Shown piece after piece: positions 47,801 to 63,158 of a stretch of 64,000 nucleotides of DNA. Made by a program: the position numbers and the translations under genes. Below the pieces are notes generated by a model. That model was not told the origin of the DNA. It made no database searches and saw nothing but the letters and a program-made list of their open reading frames with translations. Position 1 is the first letter of the stretch. The number at the start of each line of letters is the position of its first letter. The DNA is from Halocaridina rubra (lineage: Eukaryota; Arthropoda; Malacostraca; Decapoda; Atyidae), in NCBI GenBank assembly GCA_037179515.1, contig JAXCGZ010007570.1, positions 160,001 to 224,000 of the forward strand, read 5' to 3'.

Positions 47801-48325
47801 GAGTGTTGAGTTGGTTTGGACACATGGAAAGGATTAGTGATGAACGAATAATGAAGAGTGTGGAGTGCAGAAGTGACTGAAGTTAGGTCAAGAGGGAGAC
47901 CTAGAATGAGATGGATGGATGGCGTGAAAGGGGCATTGAATGCACGTGGAATGTCAGTGTAGTAGGGAAGAGTGTGCGCTAGAGATAGGAATGAGTGGAG
48001 GAAGATTGTGCATAGATGACGCAGGCCAAAGGGATTTCTCGCACCTGCTAGATCAGTGAACTGTGATGGACGGGGGTGAGGGGAGTTGCCATGTGATGAA
48101 GTGGGGGGGTAAACCAGCTGTGGCTGTTGGGTCTCAACGTAGTATATCCTTGCCCTCCTAATTTGTTGGTGACCCAAGCAGGGTGGAAGAGGGAGAAACG
48201 TGGGAACCCTTTATCCCCAAGGAACTAAGAGGAGTGGTTTAGATATATATGGATCATGGAGAATGCATGTTTCTTGTCTCGGCCACCTCCCTTACAAGGG
48301 GGAATGAGGTCATGTGTATATGCAT
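44830..48325 (+). mobile_element. RTE-like LINE copy R1 (broken, with a SINE inserted)
   Basis: The 5' UTR (44830-45000, CTGCATGTCGTAAAAG, ACTGGAAATCCCTTCC) is followed by an endonuclease region on plus (about 45000-45780: VSEEINKCLVEWKDVSSR, VSAYGPGSERS, VVLMGNLNARVGNE, SDHYLME-like), a linker (45791-46344), RT (46475-47139 with YGLYGISGSLLNAVKSFYL, GLRQGCVMSPWLFNVYMD, SADDTLLVAD), then after an inserted SINE NIGKSKVMRC, ESFKYLGSHVSRSG, and after further shifts RWFGHMERISDERIM-like and GRPRMRWMDGV. The 3' end has a CTCCCTTACAAGGGGGA hairpin. This is the endonuclease-RT type often labelled craniofacial-development-protein-2-like in arthropods. Many stops; inactive. RTE-like affiliation is by motif memory only. 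Confidence 0.75.
47137..47334 (-). mobile_element. tRNA-derived SINE inserted in the RT region of R1
   Basis: On minus it begins GCTGGCTAGTACAGTGGTAA (A-box-like), continues CGCGCTGGCTTCGCATTCAC and GGTCGAAAGATCGGTCCCC (degraded B box), and ends with TTTATTATTTATTATTATTA. The LINE reads straight through when it is removed (VCER to KLWVNIGKSK), so the boundaries are clear; AGAT may be the target duplication. It is a different family from the SINEs at 27727-30377. Confidence 0.75.
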
Positions 48326-48329
48326 AAGT

Positions 48330-50381
<2,052 letters not shown>

Positions 50382-51330
50382 GTGTGCCAGTCAGGCAGTC
50401 CAGAGGATGTCGACTAATGGACCACAGTTGACGAGCTTGGTGACGGAGATAGTGCCTCCGCTTACTTATGCTGCTCACAAAGGACAGGCTGGTCGAATCG
50501 GTATTATGGGAGGCTCATTAGAGTACACCGGTGCCCCATATTTTGCTGCCATGACTGCCTTACGTATTGGTGCTGATTTAACGCACATTTTCTGCCATCG
50601 AGATGCTGCAGTTCCCCTCAAATCTTACTCCCCAGAACTAATTGTACATCCTCTACTTGATGCTAATGATCCTATGTCAGAAATTGAAGAATGGTTACCA
50701 CGTCTTCACACATTAGTATTAGGGCCTGGTCTTGGCAGACGACCTCAGACATTTGCAACTTTAGGTCATGTCATAGAAGCAGCGAAGGATCGTCAGCTAC
50801 TGTTGGTCATTGATGCTGATGCTCTTTTCTACCTAAATGAAAACTATGATACCTTACAAGGCTACACCAATGCCATTCTGACACCTAATAAGGTGGAATT
50901 TGCTCGCTTATACCGTGCTGTTATGAAAGGAGAGATGAAAGCTGAACAAGTAACATCAGAGCATATTCAGCAAGTTGCCAAAAAGCTGGGTGTTACAATT
51001 TGCTGTAAAGGGAATGCAGATATCATTGCCTCAGGAGACACACTTATTACCTGTGAAGTTCCTGGATCACCCAGGCGATGTGGTGGACAAGGAGATATTT
51101 TGAGTGGAGCTGCAGCTATATTTTTATATTGGGCATATGGGACTGCTGCTGCTTCACAGGAAAAACCCCTTTACCCTCCTGCCGTCATTGCTGCTTGGGG
51201 AGCTTGCGCACTCACGAGACGTGCTTCAGGGCTGGCTTTTACGCAACGTGGCCGTAGTGTTATCACCTCTGATATGATTTTATTTGTAAATCAGGCTTTT
51301 TCAACCCTATTCCAGAGTAAAAACAAGTGA
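50382..51330 (+). CDS. NAXD: ATP-dependent (S)-NAD(P)H-hydrate dehydratase, exon with whole catalytic domain
   Basis: The enzyme repairs hydrated NADH and NADPH using ATP. From the ATG at 50407 the exon encodes 307 residues ending TLFQSKNK (TGA 51328-51330). Key motifs: HKGQAGRIGIMGG (24-36), EYTGAPYFAA (39-48), YSPELIVHP (74-82), the phosphate-loop-like GPGLGR (106-111), VIDADAL (134-140), TPNKVEF (159-165), CCKGNADII (199-207) and RRCGGQGDILSG (223-234) with the catalytic Asp at 230. A splice acceptor lies at 50380-50381; the frame is open through it (CASQAVQR before the Met), so an upstream exon can add an N-terminus, possibly a targeting peptide. The length fits the core of animal NAXD. 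It is not a retrocopy by appearance: no poly(A) tract follows. Neighbouring sequence is transposon-rich, but this frame is undamaged. Confidence 0.95.
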
Positions 51331-51471
51331 ATAATTTTAAAAATATTTTACATAATTTTCATATCATTCCCTGATGAGACTGCCATTAATCCATTCCTTT
51401 TTATCCGTAAATTTACTATGTATTGATATCTTGAGTCATTATTGGCCTCTTCTTTAATCCCCATTTTCATA

Positions 51472-51477
51472 AATAAA
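51472..51477 (+). promoter_or_regulatory. Polyadenylation signal of NAXD
   Basis: AATAAA 142 bp after the stop codon, the first canonical hexamer downstream in a short AT-rich 3' UTR. Confidence 0.6.
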
Positions 51478-52740
51478 GGCTGCCTCCATTAACCTGAATT
51501 TCTTTTTTATATACAATATAAATATTTCACCAAAAATATATCATTACTAAGCATTTCTTTTGTATAACTTGGGATGTAAGTTTTTAGTAATTATATAGTT
51601 AGTTACACTCATTTTGTCTCACTCCTTGGTTAGTGTTACTAGGAATAAGAGACTGAAGACTTTAACGTCGATATTCAGTCTTCTCTTTACTTACAAATAT
51701 GATTTGAACTATTTTGTTTTATTATAAGCATTATAGTCACAATGGTTTGTATCTCATATACTATTTCCTTGTCTGTTTTGTTTGTGAAATTTTATTATTT
51801 CAAATATTATGCTTATGTTATTGCATATTTCTCTATATAATTTGAAAGAGGATTGTTGGGTTAAAGAATAGAAGCTCTTATTAATATAATTAATATACCA
51901 CTGCTGTCGTGTTATTTTCACTAAGCTAATTAATAAGTTTGTTTCACATTTTAAAAATATGTATATGCCATCGTTGCTACAAATTCAATACAAACTTGTG
52001 TTTTCATAATGTTTGCTTAGAAAAGATAGGCTCATGATAAAAGAATTAAACTAGCCAGAGAAGAGGCTAATGATAAAATAGTTAAACTAGCCAGAGAAGA
52101 GCATTCCTTTTCTGTCTAATACATATTTCACTGCTCCCAATTTCAGACAGTTAGTATATGTGCTGGTTACAATTGAAACTCAAAGTCTTAGATGCATTAT
52201 GGAGAGACAGCTTCAAGATTTAAGAGACTTATTCTACTATATCCACAATTCAATATGATTTCCTGTAGATATCATCTAATAATATTAAATACTTACCTTT
52301 ATGGTGTTTTTGTTGAGTTGTAGCATATAGAATGAGGCAGAGGACTATGACAGCAATAGTTTTGGAAGTTAGGATTTGTTATTGTATAAAAATGCCTGTA
52401 AAAGCAGTGTAATATTCTCGATTTTCCTTCAATATGAAGACTAGTAGATTAGAATTCAAGCTGTTAAATGGCATTTTTAGAAGCTACGAGATATGGAATT
52501 TCATAAATATATCTAATGATTTCAATGAAAAAAGTAGTGTGAGTTAACCTTGTGAATTCGACAAAAAGAATTAAAGGATGGCATGCAAGGACTGGCAGAG
52601 CTCTGAAAAGACACTGTAACCAAAATGAATTCTTCCATATCTTCATTAAAGATATTGATTAAAAATTCTTTTAAGAAACAGTATTATTTAATCATTATGT
52701 TTTATATCACATATTCTTCAAACGACGCATGACCAGTATT
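51478..52740. other. Unassigned AT-rich region
   Basis: No gene recognised. A short imperfect tandem duplication lies near 52028-52106 (ATTAAACTAGCCAGAGAAGA / GTTAAACTAGCCAGAGAAGA, about 40 bp apart). Confidence 0.5.
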
Positions 52741-53279
52741 CCTCAACAAGGTTGGGTATATCACTATATGGGCTGTCAAAATAAGAGTGACTCTCTCTGG
52801 ATAAGTGCAGTATAGCTACTTAGTCAGATGACAATTCGTATAGCCTAGGGCATGAGAGAGTTCTTGTGGTAAATGACTGGGCCACTGATTCAGAAAGAGA
52901 ACTGGAAGTTGTACGAAGCACTAATCATTCTCCAGCTACTGTTGGCAGAGTGGCATTATCTAGATTATGAAGTCTTTATCTATATAGCTCCATATTAACA
53001 TGTGGTGCCTTGAGGGGTTTCTCTTTCATAAGAGTTTTAGAGTCTAAAGCAAGTAATAACGTCTATCTCTTTAAAAAAAAAAAAACCTATCCAATCAGGA
53101 GTGTATGTGGTTGTATTTACTCACTAGGTTGATCAAACGGCCACTAATTACATTTAAATGGTTGAATTCAAGGATTTAAAGAAATTGATGTAGAAAAGAA
53201 GGGCATTGATGGGCTCCATCCCTGGCTGTCTGAAAAGGAGAAAACTGAACTGTGACCATTGTTTCCCAGAAAGAGAAAG

Positions 53280-53935
53280 CCTTTTTATCCACATTTTCAT
53301 ATATCTATCCAAATATGCTTACCAGACACTTTCATTTCGTAGTTGAACTAAGAGGGGCAGATTTCCAAATAAAAAAAGTAGGCCTTCATCACTGGCTTCT
53401 GCATACCAATTTTGATTAAAAAGGTACTGTGGCATCCTTCTACCAAGGTATTGTGGAATCCTTCTATACGATTCTTCTCCAGTGTCAATATGTTTCCTTC
53501 AAAGGCTGGGATGTTCATACCTTACCTGGACAGACTGTAAAAGACTGGCCTCAAATTTCAAAAACATTCATGGAGCTAACTGCGATCTTAATAGCTTTAA
53601 TAAAAGATGAAAAGGTATTTGTATATTCATGTGTTTTGGACAACTCAACAGCAGTTCATAGTACACCAAAGATCTGGCAGGTCTTCTTGATTGTATATCT
53701 GGGTTTCATTAATTATGTAACCCTTAAGAGATATCTTTTCATCTCAATCTTGCATATCAAGGGTATAGACAACAGCTAAGAAAGTGCCTTATCAATAATA
53801 AAGCCCTTGGCTCTTCAATGGTTCTAGATCAGGACAAATTTCAAGAATTTGCCGATCCTATAAGTTCAACTTGTCATGGAAAAAAATATCAAACTCATTT
53901 ATTCTTTACATTGATAGATTTGAAGAAATCATATG
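53280..53935 (+). pseudogene. Decayed RNase H-like retroelement fragment (DIRS/Gypsy-like)
   Basis: 53429-53779 reads FKGWDVHTLPGQTVKDW, then MELTAILIAL and CVLDNSTAVH, then LHIKGIDNS and, after a shift, LALQWFLDQDKFQEF. This order (GWG-H...W, an ELxAI-LAL helix, DNSTAV, the H--G--N motif and a WxLD--xF tail) fits the RNase H region of DIRS or Ty3-type elements. The catalytic residues are only partly kept and the frame is broken. It is interrupted at about 53940 by LINE L17; a weak LLLASQPWLSNFL reading near 56788-56830 could be its continuation. Confidence 0.4.
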
Positions 53936-56603
53936 GTCCTCAGCACATAGTGAGAGGACTGGTGGAGGGATAGCACTGCTCATAAGTGAGAGGATTCAAG
54001 TTGAAGAAATAAACTTGGCTATAGAAAGTGAGTTCAGGGAATTTCTTGTTGCTCGCATAAATACTGGGTCAGAGAGCATTATAATAACTGTTGTATACAA
54101 CCCACCAAGGAACCAAAATAGGCTTGAAATTTATGAGGAAAGTCATATAGGTACTATTGAAGTCATAAACTCAGTTGTTAACATGGCACGGGAGAAAAAA
54201 TGTAGGATTTTGATTATGGGAGACTTTAATCATAAAGAGATAGATTGGATAAATCTTGACCCACACAGTGGTGAGGACTCATTTGGGGCAAGATTCCTAG
54301 ATTGCGTACAAGGGAATTTCCTACACCAACAAGTAATGGAACCAACAAGAGCCAGGGGTGGGGATGAGCCATCACTACTTGATCTAGTGTTCACAGATAA
54401 TGTGTTGGATATTGAAAATATTGAGTATGAACCACCAATTGGAAAGAGTGACCACTGTGTGTTGTTGATGGAGTATATCATTGAAGATATTCTTCCTGAC
54501 AGTAGAGGCACTGAGGACATGAGGAGGAACTATCGGAAAGGAGATTACATCAAAATGAATGAGCTTTTAGCAGTTATTGACTGGAGAACCTTATTTTACA
54601 ACAAATCTGTACAAGAAATGTATGACATCTTTTGTGAGAAATATGGGAAGATAGTAGATTGCTGCATACCTGTCACCAAAGTAGGTGTAATTCATGCCAG
54701 AGAGAAATGGTTCGATAATGGGTGTAAAAGAGCTAAGGAGTGGAGAGACAAATGCTGGAAAAGGTATAGGAGGAGAAAAAACATAAATGCCTGGCAAACC
54801 TACAAAAGAGCAAGAAATGACTACCTAAGTAAAAGGAGAGAGGCAGAGAGAGATTATGAGAGGGACATCACCAGGAAGGCTAAAGAAAATCCCAAGCTTT
54901 TCCACAGCTTTATCAGAGGAAAACTGAAGGTAAAAGAACAGGTTTTAAGGCTAAAGAGAGCGGATGGAAGCATCACTGAGACGGACGAAGAGATCTGCAA
55001 AGAATTGAACAAGGAGTTCCAGTCAGTATTTACAGTAGAAAATACCCCACCCCCTCAGATTGCAGTGATAGAAGCTCAAGGGCCGGTATTAGAGAACATC
55101 AACCTTACAGCCACAGAGGTATGCAAAGTGCTGATGGATTTAGATGTTCATAAAGTTACAGGTCCTGATGACATATCCCCTCATGTGCTTAAAAAATGCG
55201 CAAACACAATATCAGTGGCACTAAGTATCATATTTAAGGAGTCACTGGAGTCGGGGGAGATTTCAAGATGCTGGAAACAAGCAAATGTGATACCTATCTT
55301 CAAAAAGGGAAGGAGGGATACGGCTCTGAACTATAGACCAGTTTCCTTGACCAGCATAGTTTGCAAAGTTATGGAGAAACTACTAAGGAAACATATCTCT
55401 CTTCACTTGGAATCCTTCAACTTTTTGTCAGTGAGGCAACATGGCTTCAGAGAAGGTAGATCAACAGTAACAAACTTATTAGAATTTTATGATGAGGTAA
55501 GCCAAATCTTACAGGAAAGAGAGGGCTGGGCAGATTGCATATTCCTAGACTTCCAGAAAGCGTTTGACACTGTTCCACATGGGAGACTTATTAGGAAGCT
55601 GCAATCAATGGCTAGAATAGGTGGAAATGTCTTGGAATGGATAAAAACTTACTTAGAAGGAAGGGAACAGAGGGTTAGAGTAAGACACTCAGTGTCTGAA
55701 TGGAGAAGAGTTAGTAGTGGAGTTCCACAGGGTTCAGTTTTAGGGCCACTTTTGTTCCTTGTATATGTAAATGACCTACCAGAGTCTGTAAATTCATTCA
55801 TGAATATGTTTGCAGATGATGCAAAGATTGTGAAGAAAGTAAAAAACGAGAACAATGGTAGAGAACTTCAGGAGGATCTAAATAATCTGCATGAGTGGTC
55901 AGAAAAGTGGCTAATGAAATTCAATACCTCAAAATGTAAGGTAATGAGAATGGGTACAAGTGCAAGAAGGCCCAAGCTTGACTACTCGGTGGCTGGAGTA
56001 CAACTTCAAGAGACAGAAAATGAGAGAGATCTAGGAGTAAACATACTGGCAGATTTGTCTCCAGAAATACATATAAATGGCGTAGTAAGGGCAGCATATG
56101 CATTCTTATCAAATGTAAGGGTAGCCTTCAGGCACATGGACAAGGAAATGTTCAGAAATATTTATGTAACCTATGTGAGGCCAAAACTCGAATATGCAGC
56201 CCCCTTTTGGAATCCGCACTTGAAAAAGCACATAGCTAAGCTTGAAAAAGTTCAAAGACATGCCACGAAACTGGTGCCAGAAATACGCAATCTCGGTTAT
56301 GATGAGAGGCTGAGGGAATTAAACTTGCCATCACTCGAAGCTATAAGAGTAAGGGGGGATATGGTGACAGTCTTTAAATTCCTTCATGGTTATGATAGAG
56401 TGGATAGGGATCGATATTTCGATATGGCTGGCTCTAGAACTAGAGGTCATAGTTTGAAGCTTCGTAAGAAAACTTGTTTGCAGGATGTAAGGAAATACTT
56501 TTTCAGTGTAAGAGTAGTTGATAATTGGAATTTGCTAAGCGAGGAGGTAGTTAATGCTATCTCAATCCATAGTTTTAAGGACAGGTACGATAAGTATCAC
56601 TAA
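53871..56603 (+). CDS. Truncated LINE ORF2 with a host-derived N-terminal extension
   Basis: A 910-codon open frame. Its first ~25 codons (MSWKKISNSFILYIDRFEEI...) come from the flanking sequence, then it joins ORF2 at residue ~57. The endonuclease lacks its first two catalytic residues (N5, E32), but D148-equivalent, SDH, the entire RT (FLDFQKAFD, FADD) and C-terminal domain are intact. It could not nick DNA normally. Whether it is expressed is unknown; the leading ORF portion is probably accidental. Confidence 0.75.
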   Translation: MSWKKISNSFILYIDRFEEIIWSSAHSERTGGGIALLISERIQVEEINLAIESEFREFLVARINTGSESIIITVVYNPPRNQNRLEIYEESHIGTIEVINSVVNMAREKKCRILIMGDFNHKEIDWINLDPHSGEDSFGARFLDCVQGNFLHQQVMEPTRARGGDEPSLLDLVFTDNVLDIENIEYEPPIGKSDHCVLLMEYIIEDILPDSRGTEDMRRNYRKGDYIKMNELLAVIDWRTLFYNKSVQEMYDIFCEKYGKIVDCCIPVTKVGVIHAREKWFDNGCKRAKEWRDKCWKRYRRRKNINAWQTYKRARNDYLSKRREAERDYERDITRKAKENPKLFHSFIRGKLKVKEQVLRLKRADGSITETDEEICKELNKEFQSVFTVENTPPPQIAVIEAQGPVLENINLTATEVCKVLMDLDVHKVTGPDDISPHVLKKCANTISVALSIIFKESLESGEISRCWKQANVIPIFKKGRRDTALNYRPVSLTSIVCKVMEKLLRKHISLHLESFNFLSVRQHGFREGRSTVTNLLEFYDEVSQILQEREGWADCIFLDFQKAFDTVPHGRLIRKLQSMARIGGNVLEWIKTYLEGREQRVRVRHSVSEWRRVSSGVPQGSVLGPLLFLVYVNDLPESVNSFMNMFADDAKIVKKVKNENNGRELQEDLNNLHEWSEKWLMKFNTSKCKVMRMGTSARRPKLDYSVAGVQLQETENERDLGVNILADLSPEIHINGVVRAAYAFLSNVRVAFRHMDKEMFRNIYVTYVRPKLEYAAPFWNPHLKKHIAKLEKVQRHATKLVPEIRNLGYDERLRELNLPSLEAIRVRGDMVTVFKFLHGYDRVDRDRYFDMAGSRTRGHSLKLRKKTCLQDVRKYFFSVRVVDNWNLLSEEVVNAISIHSFKDRYDKYH

Positions 56604-56680
56604 GTCTAAAATGGAACCGATGAGGAGACGGGAAGATACGAGCTTTGGGCTCTTTCCCGTAAACACAATTAGGTAATCAC
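53945..56680 (+). mobile_element. LINE copy L17: young 5'-truncated insertion with open ORF2
   Basis: This starts at ORF2 residue ~57 (SERTGGGIAL) and runs to the 3' tail (AATTAGGTAATCAC) at 56680. It shares L12's private changes (RNLGYDER, KTCLQ, HINGVVR), so it is recent. Unlike most copies it is not next to (CA)n; its flanks are ATAGATTTGAAGAAATC... on the left and ATCTTGTACATATGAG on the right, with only ACATA in common. Confidence 0.92.
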
Positions 56681-56689
56681 ATCTTGTAC

Positions 56690-58120
56690 ATATGAGTTGC
56701 CATTTACTATATTTCTTTGTATAATCTTGGATAGATTTAACTCCATCTCTGCAGAATTAAAGGAAAATAAATAGTCGCCATCTCTTACTGGCAAGTCAGC
56801 CTTGGTTATCTAATTTCCTCATATGATGATCCCAATCCTTTTGCACATAGTTTCTGATTAGCTGTGCTAGAAATGTAATTTCATCCAAAGTCTCTGAAGC
56901 ATAAAGAAACTTTTGCTTCATCACCTGTATAATGTGACTCTGTGTTTATATGAAATGGTTTGGCCAGCCATATTCTTCATTCTTAGATTACCCTACCATT
57001 TTGTAATGAGTTTTTGTTCAATAAAAAGAACTTTCAAGTGGTCTTTGATCATGGTTTATAGATAAACTTAGCTAGACTACTGAATTTCATCTAGTTCAGA
57101 TTCTGCAGCAGGTTTTGTTAACTTTGGATAGATATAATTTTCTTATTACATACACATGGTGGGGTTAAGAGATTTTATAAAAAAAACGATTCAGGTAGCT
57201 TTTAAAATTTTTTTTTTTTGTGTCCCTGCCTCCACTTTTCGGGTACTCGCTCCTCCCATTTCCGGCCTAATTCCTTAATGCTTTGGCCTTTATGATAATG
57301 ATAATGAGCATTATGGTCTTGAATATAAAAAATAGGAGACAATAGTTTACTCAGCCAGTAACGAGGTAGTACAATGGTGCACCATGCAAGCTGTTACTCT
57401 TGATTCAGACCAAATGAACTAGCTATCATCCAACAATGGAACTTTAAAAAAAAAGAATCAATAAGAAACATCTGGAGTGTATCAATTCTGTACTCACTTA
57501 CCTGTCAGATAACAGAACCTCATCTTTTATTCTTGCCCTCTCTCTTTAAAGCATAATGTTGACACACTTTGCTATCCTCGAAAATACTTGTCAATTGTTT
57601 CATTAAATTTTTCTTAAATTATTTAGTAACCACTAACATTGCTTAACCACTCAGTACCAAACAGGCACAATTATGGCCTCCATCCTTAAGAAAGAATATT
57701 CGAATTTCAGTATTCTTTTTATTTTTTCAATCTGGCCTGTATCACATTTCTCTCTACTGTTTCAATATATATTCCTTACTAGCATACATCACATTTCTTT
57801 TGTTGTCTATACTGTATCATCATTTTAGTATTCAGACACCATCTTCAATTCCTTTTTTGTAACACAGGTATGAAGGACAGTCATGTCTAAGTTACACAAA
57901 TTCACAATATTTTCTCGAATTTTTTCTTCTTACCTTTCTAACCAACCAGGCACAGAGCACGATCAAGAGTAGTGTTTATGAAATATTCTTCATTACATTT
58001 TTCAAATTGGTAAAGTCAGTCTTTAGTTTGCTTAACATCACAAATATATCATTAAAAGGTGGTAAGACTGTGCTTATAATCCATTAGTATGTTAATATAT
58101 GATTAAATAAATACATTAAT
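56690..58120. other. Unassigned AT-rich region
   Basis: No clear gene. The stretch near 56780-56840 may continue the RNase H-like retroelement split by L17 (weak). The rest shows nothing recognisable. Confidence 0.4.
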
Positions 58121-58129
58121 GTATGTGAA

Positions 58130-58600
58130 AACATGAAACAGAATTGAACTTAAAACCCATAATATGTGCACCAAAGCACTACCAACTACCACTGAAGGTA
58201 TAAATGAAGAGAGAATCCTCTCAACTAACTGCTAAGCTAGGAATGAATGCACTCTACTGAATGTCTATTTATTTTATTCTCTCTACCAAACCTCACTAGT
58301 GGCTCCCTTTTGCATTTAATTCAAATCCCTGCTATATTGGCACCTATAAACCAACAAAACATTATTTTACGTGAAAACGTGATACATGCCACAAATGAGG
58401 TTGGGAGAGGGAGTAAAATGAACAAAAACATTCAGGAGAGTGTATTCATTCCCAAACTTAAAACTTACTTGAGAGGCTCTTCTTTTTTTCATACTTTTGG
58501 TGGTATAGTTGCAAGTACTTTGGCACATGGATTATATATCCTAGGTTCGAATCCCAGTCAAGGGCAAAATATGTATCATGTTAAAATATCTATAATACAT
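58130..58600. repeat. Inverted pair of tRNA-like repeats related to the 274-bp family
   Basis: The left half on minus reads TTCAGTGGTAGTTGGTAGTG and then TTTAAGTTCAATTCTG and ATGTTTTCACATACATT; the right half on plus reads TTTTGGTGGTATAGTTGCAA, CCTAGGTTCGAATCCCAG (a good B box) and CATGTTAAAATATC. Both are preceded by TTCATTCC...A and GAGAGG. They are diverged members of the family forming the array at 25308-27712, in head-to-head orientation. Confidence 0.65.
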
Positions 58601-58637
58601 TAACAATGAAAGTTTAGATTGGTAATCACTGTATAAA

Positions 58638-58643
58638 TTTATT
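58638..58643 (-). promoter_or_regulatory. Polyadenylation signal of the ABC-transporter gene (candidate)
   Basis: AATAAA on minus, 158 bp after the stop codon of the last exon (58801). Confidence 0.45.
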
Positions 58644-58800
58644 TGAAATTATACAGTATTCAGTACAAATATACATATAATTTAAAATACTCTCTAGCAT
58701 ATATACATTTGTTCCTTCCAAAGTACCCTTCTAAAATAAAACTGAAATCCTATGGATTAACAGGCAACAAAACCATAAGAGACTATCACTACTTCTTCCA

Positions 58801-58927
58801 CTAATTAGTAATCATCTGCCTTTCTACAAGCTTTCTAAATATACCATTGGTAAGTGCCATAAGTTCTTGATACGTTCCTAATTCTGCAAGACTTCCATCT
58901 TGAAGAACAGCTATTTTGTTGGCATTT
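58801..58927 (-). CDS. Last coding exon of an ABCB-type half transporter (ABCB10-like)
   Basis: On minus, after TTTTTACAG, the exon completes a split Arg codon and reads NANKIAVLQDGSLAELG, TYQELMALTNGIFRKLVERQ and MITN, ending TAG at 58801-58803. This is the end of an ABC nucleotide-binding domain after the H-loop: the strand 'A--I-VL--G---E-GT--ELM', then the final helix. The phrase NGIFRKLVERQ at the very end resembles ABCB10 (mitochondrial inner-membrane exporter linked to haem synthesis) more than ABCB7 or ABCB8. Its phase fits the exon at 60253-60354 exactly (AG|A = Arg). Only 41 residues, so the subfamily name is tentative. Confidence 0.85.
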
Positions 58928-60252
<1,325 letters not shown>

Positions 60253-60354
60253 CTAATTGTAGAGAGCCTGTGGGCAATAGTTATTACAGTCCTTCCGAGC
60301 ATTAGCCTCTCTAATGCCTCCTGCACAAGACTTTCACTTTCAGCATCTAGAGCA
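60253..60354 (-). CDS. Penultimate exon of an ABCB-type half transporter (D-loop to H-loop)
   Basis: A 102-bp exon on minus. After an AG acceptor (60355-60356) it reads (S)[17 protein letters not shown], then [17 protein letters not shown], and is followed by the donor GTATGTGC. SALD is the D-loop and the His of AHRLST is the switch (H-loop) residue, both needed for ATP hydrolysis. The codon for Ser is split at the acceptor and the final Arg is split at the donor, matching the next exon. The exon with Walker A, signature LSGGQ and Walker B must lie to the right, beyond 60355; I did not find it in the window, so that intron is at least 3.6 kb and includes TIR element D. Confidence 0.9.
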
Positions 60355-61560
60355 CTTCATAAGGAAATAAGGATATAGTCAGCATATGGCCATTATATTC
60401 CTACGAATTACCAAGTTTCTATTTTAGTCTGTGAATGTGTTATTAATACATACTCTTACAATAGCCCTCATCAATACTCAGATTGCGAATATGGACATGG
60501 AAGTTTTGAGAGCTTGAGAAAAAGACTGGTGTCCAATGCAAAAGAAGAGTTCAATCCTACTTTGTGCCGTGGTTAAGAAGTAAAACTTGCTTTAATCAAG
60601 AAAAGGTTATGGACAAGCCACTTGCGATATCTGTTATCTCCTCTTGACAACTCAACAGGTATAATATGTATATTAATAAAAACGGCAGGCCATTGGTTGA
60701 TTGTGTTAAGATGTCAAACAAGAGAGTAGGCATATGCATGCTTGTCTTGCAGCTCTACAGCTTTTAGATCATTACAAAAAACTGAGACAAACCAAAAATC
60801 AGCATGAACTGTATTCTTTTAAACTGCAAGCATAAAAACAAAAAGCAAGAAAAATGCACTAGATAACTGTTTCTTTATCTTTGAAAGAGACATTCTGAAT
60901 TCTATTTTTTTTTTTTTAATTCAAGGTGGGGATATCAATGCTATCTAGAACCTATGCTTAAAGCATTGACTGTGTTACGAATGATCTGTCATTTCAAATT
61001 TTGCTAGCATAATGCCTGCTAAGTTGATAGAAGCTAGGAGACAGCAATACCACTGCTGTCCCTTTCCACTGCCTGGTCATGGCAAAAGAGAAAGTTTCAC
61101 TTTTTCATCTAGGAACTAGGCAGCTTGGAATTTAGGAGCGAAGATATGGAAGACCAGTATTTAATTTATTCTGACCCAGAAGCTTTTAACTGGCTTTTAT
61201 ATCAGAAAGGTTCCATTCGTGAAATAAAATACTGTAGCAAAATTCAAAAGAACATTCTGTAAGTAATGTAAATAATGGCAACAATGAATCTTTAGGTGCT
61301 ATCTTGCAGTTGCAAACTGGAAAGCTATACCAGATCTCAGCTCCCAAAATAAGCAGAGCCAACAGAAATATTAAAATTGCATGATGTATGATTAGAAGTG
61401 ACTTGCACTTCGTTTTGACCCATTACCATTATATTTTTAATACTTGTCCTCGCCTCCAAAACTTCTTTTCATTTACCCCTCTATCATTCAGCTTTTTGGA
61501 GAGAGAGAATACCTAACAACACACTTAAAAAGTAAGAATGAAATGGCATATTTCATTATA
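60355..61560. other. Intronic region (inferred) without recognised features
   Basis: It lies upstream of the penultimate ABC exon on minus. No further exon or repeat family was recognised. Confidence 0.45.
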
Positions 61561-61566
61561 ATATAC

Positions 61567-61825
61567 ACTCAACCCTCGATTTAATGGACTAATATGGAGG
61601 GACCATGGTCCCTTAAATCTGATTGTCCATTGTTTTGAATTGGGGTCTGCAGTGGCAACAATTATATTATGAAAAGAAGAGGACTAATACACATACATCT
61701 TGATATAATGGACAAAAGCTAGAGAATCAATTTAGTATATTTTAGTTGTGGTACCACTGCTTCAAGAGAGCGAGAGAAATGGAAATCACTTTGGGCTACA
61801 ATCAGCTCAATGTATCCTTTGTGTC
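61567..61825. mobile_element. Possible end of another mariner/Tigger-like TIR element
   Basis: It begins after TATA with CACTCAACCCTCGATTTAAT and contains GGACTAATATGGAGGGACC, in the style of a TA-flanked TIR. A second end was not located, so this is weak. Confidence 0.3.
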
Positions 61826-61828
61826 ATA

Positions 61829-61871
61829 TAATAATAATAATAATAATGATAATAATAATAATAAAAATAAA

Positions 61872-61915
<44 letters not shown>

Positions 61916-61922
61916 CAATAAA
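61829..61922. repeat. (AAT)n microsatellite
   Basis: An AAT run with AAAAT interruptions. It leads into the (TA)n tract at 61929. Confidence 0.93.
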
Positions 61923-61925
61923 GGC

Positions 61926-63145
<1,220 letters not shown>

Positions 63146-63158
63146 TATATATATATAC

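Noticed and set aside
53945..56680. Domesticated reverse transcriptase gene
   Set aside because: The open frame is explained by youth: it shares private substitutions with L12, so there was no time to decay. No sign of separate selection.
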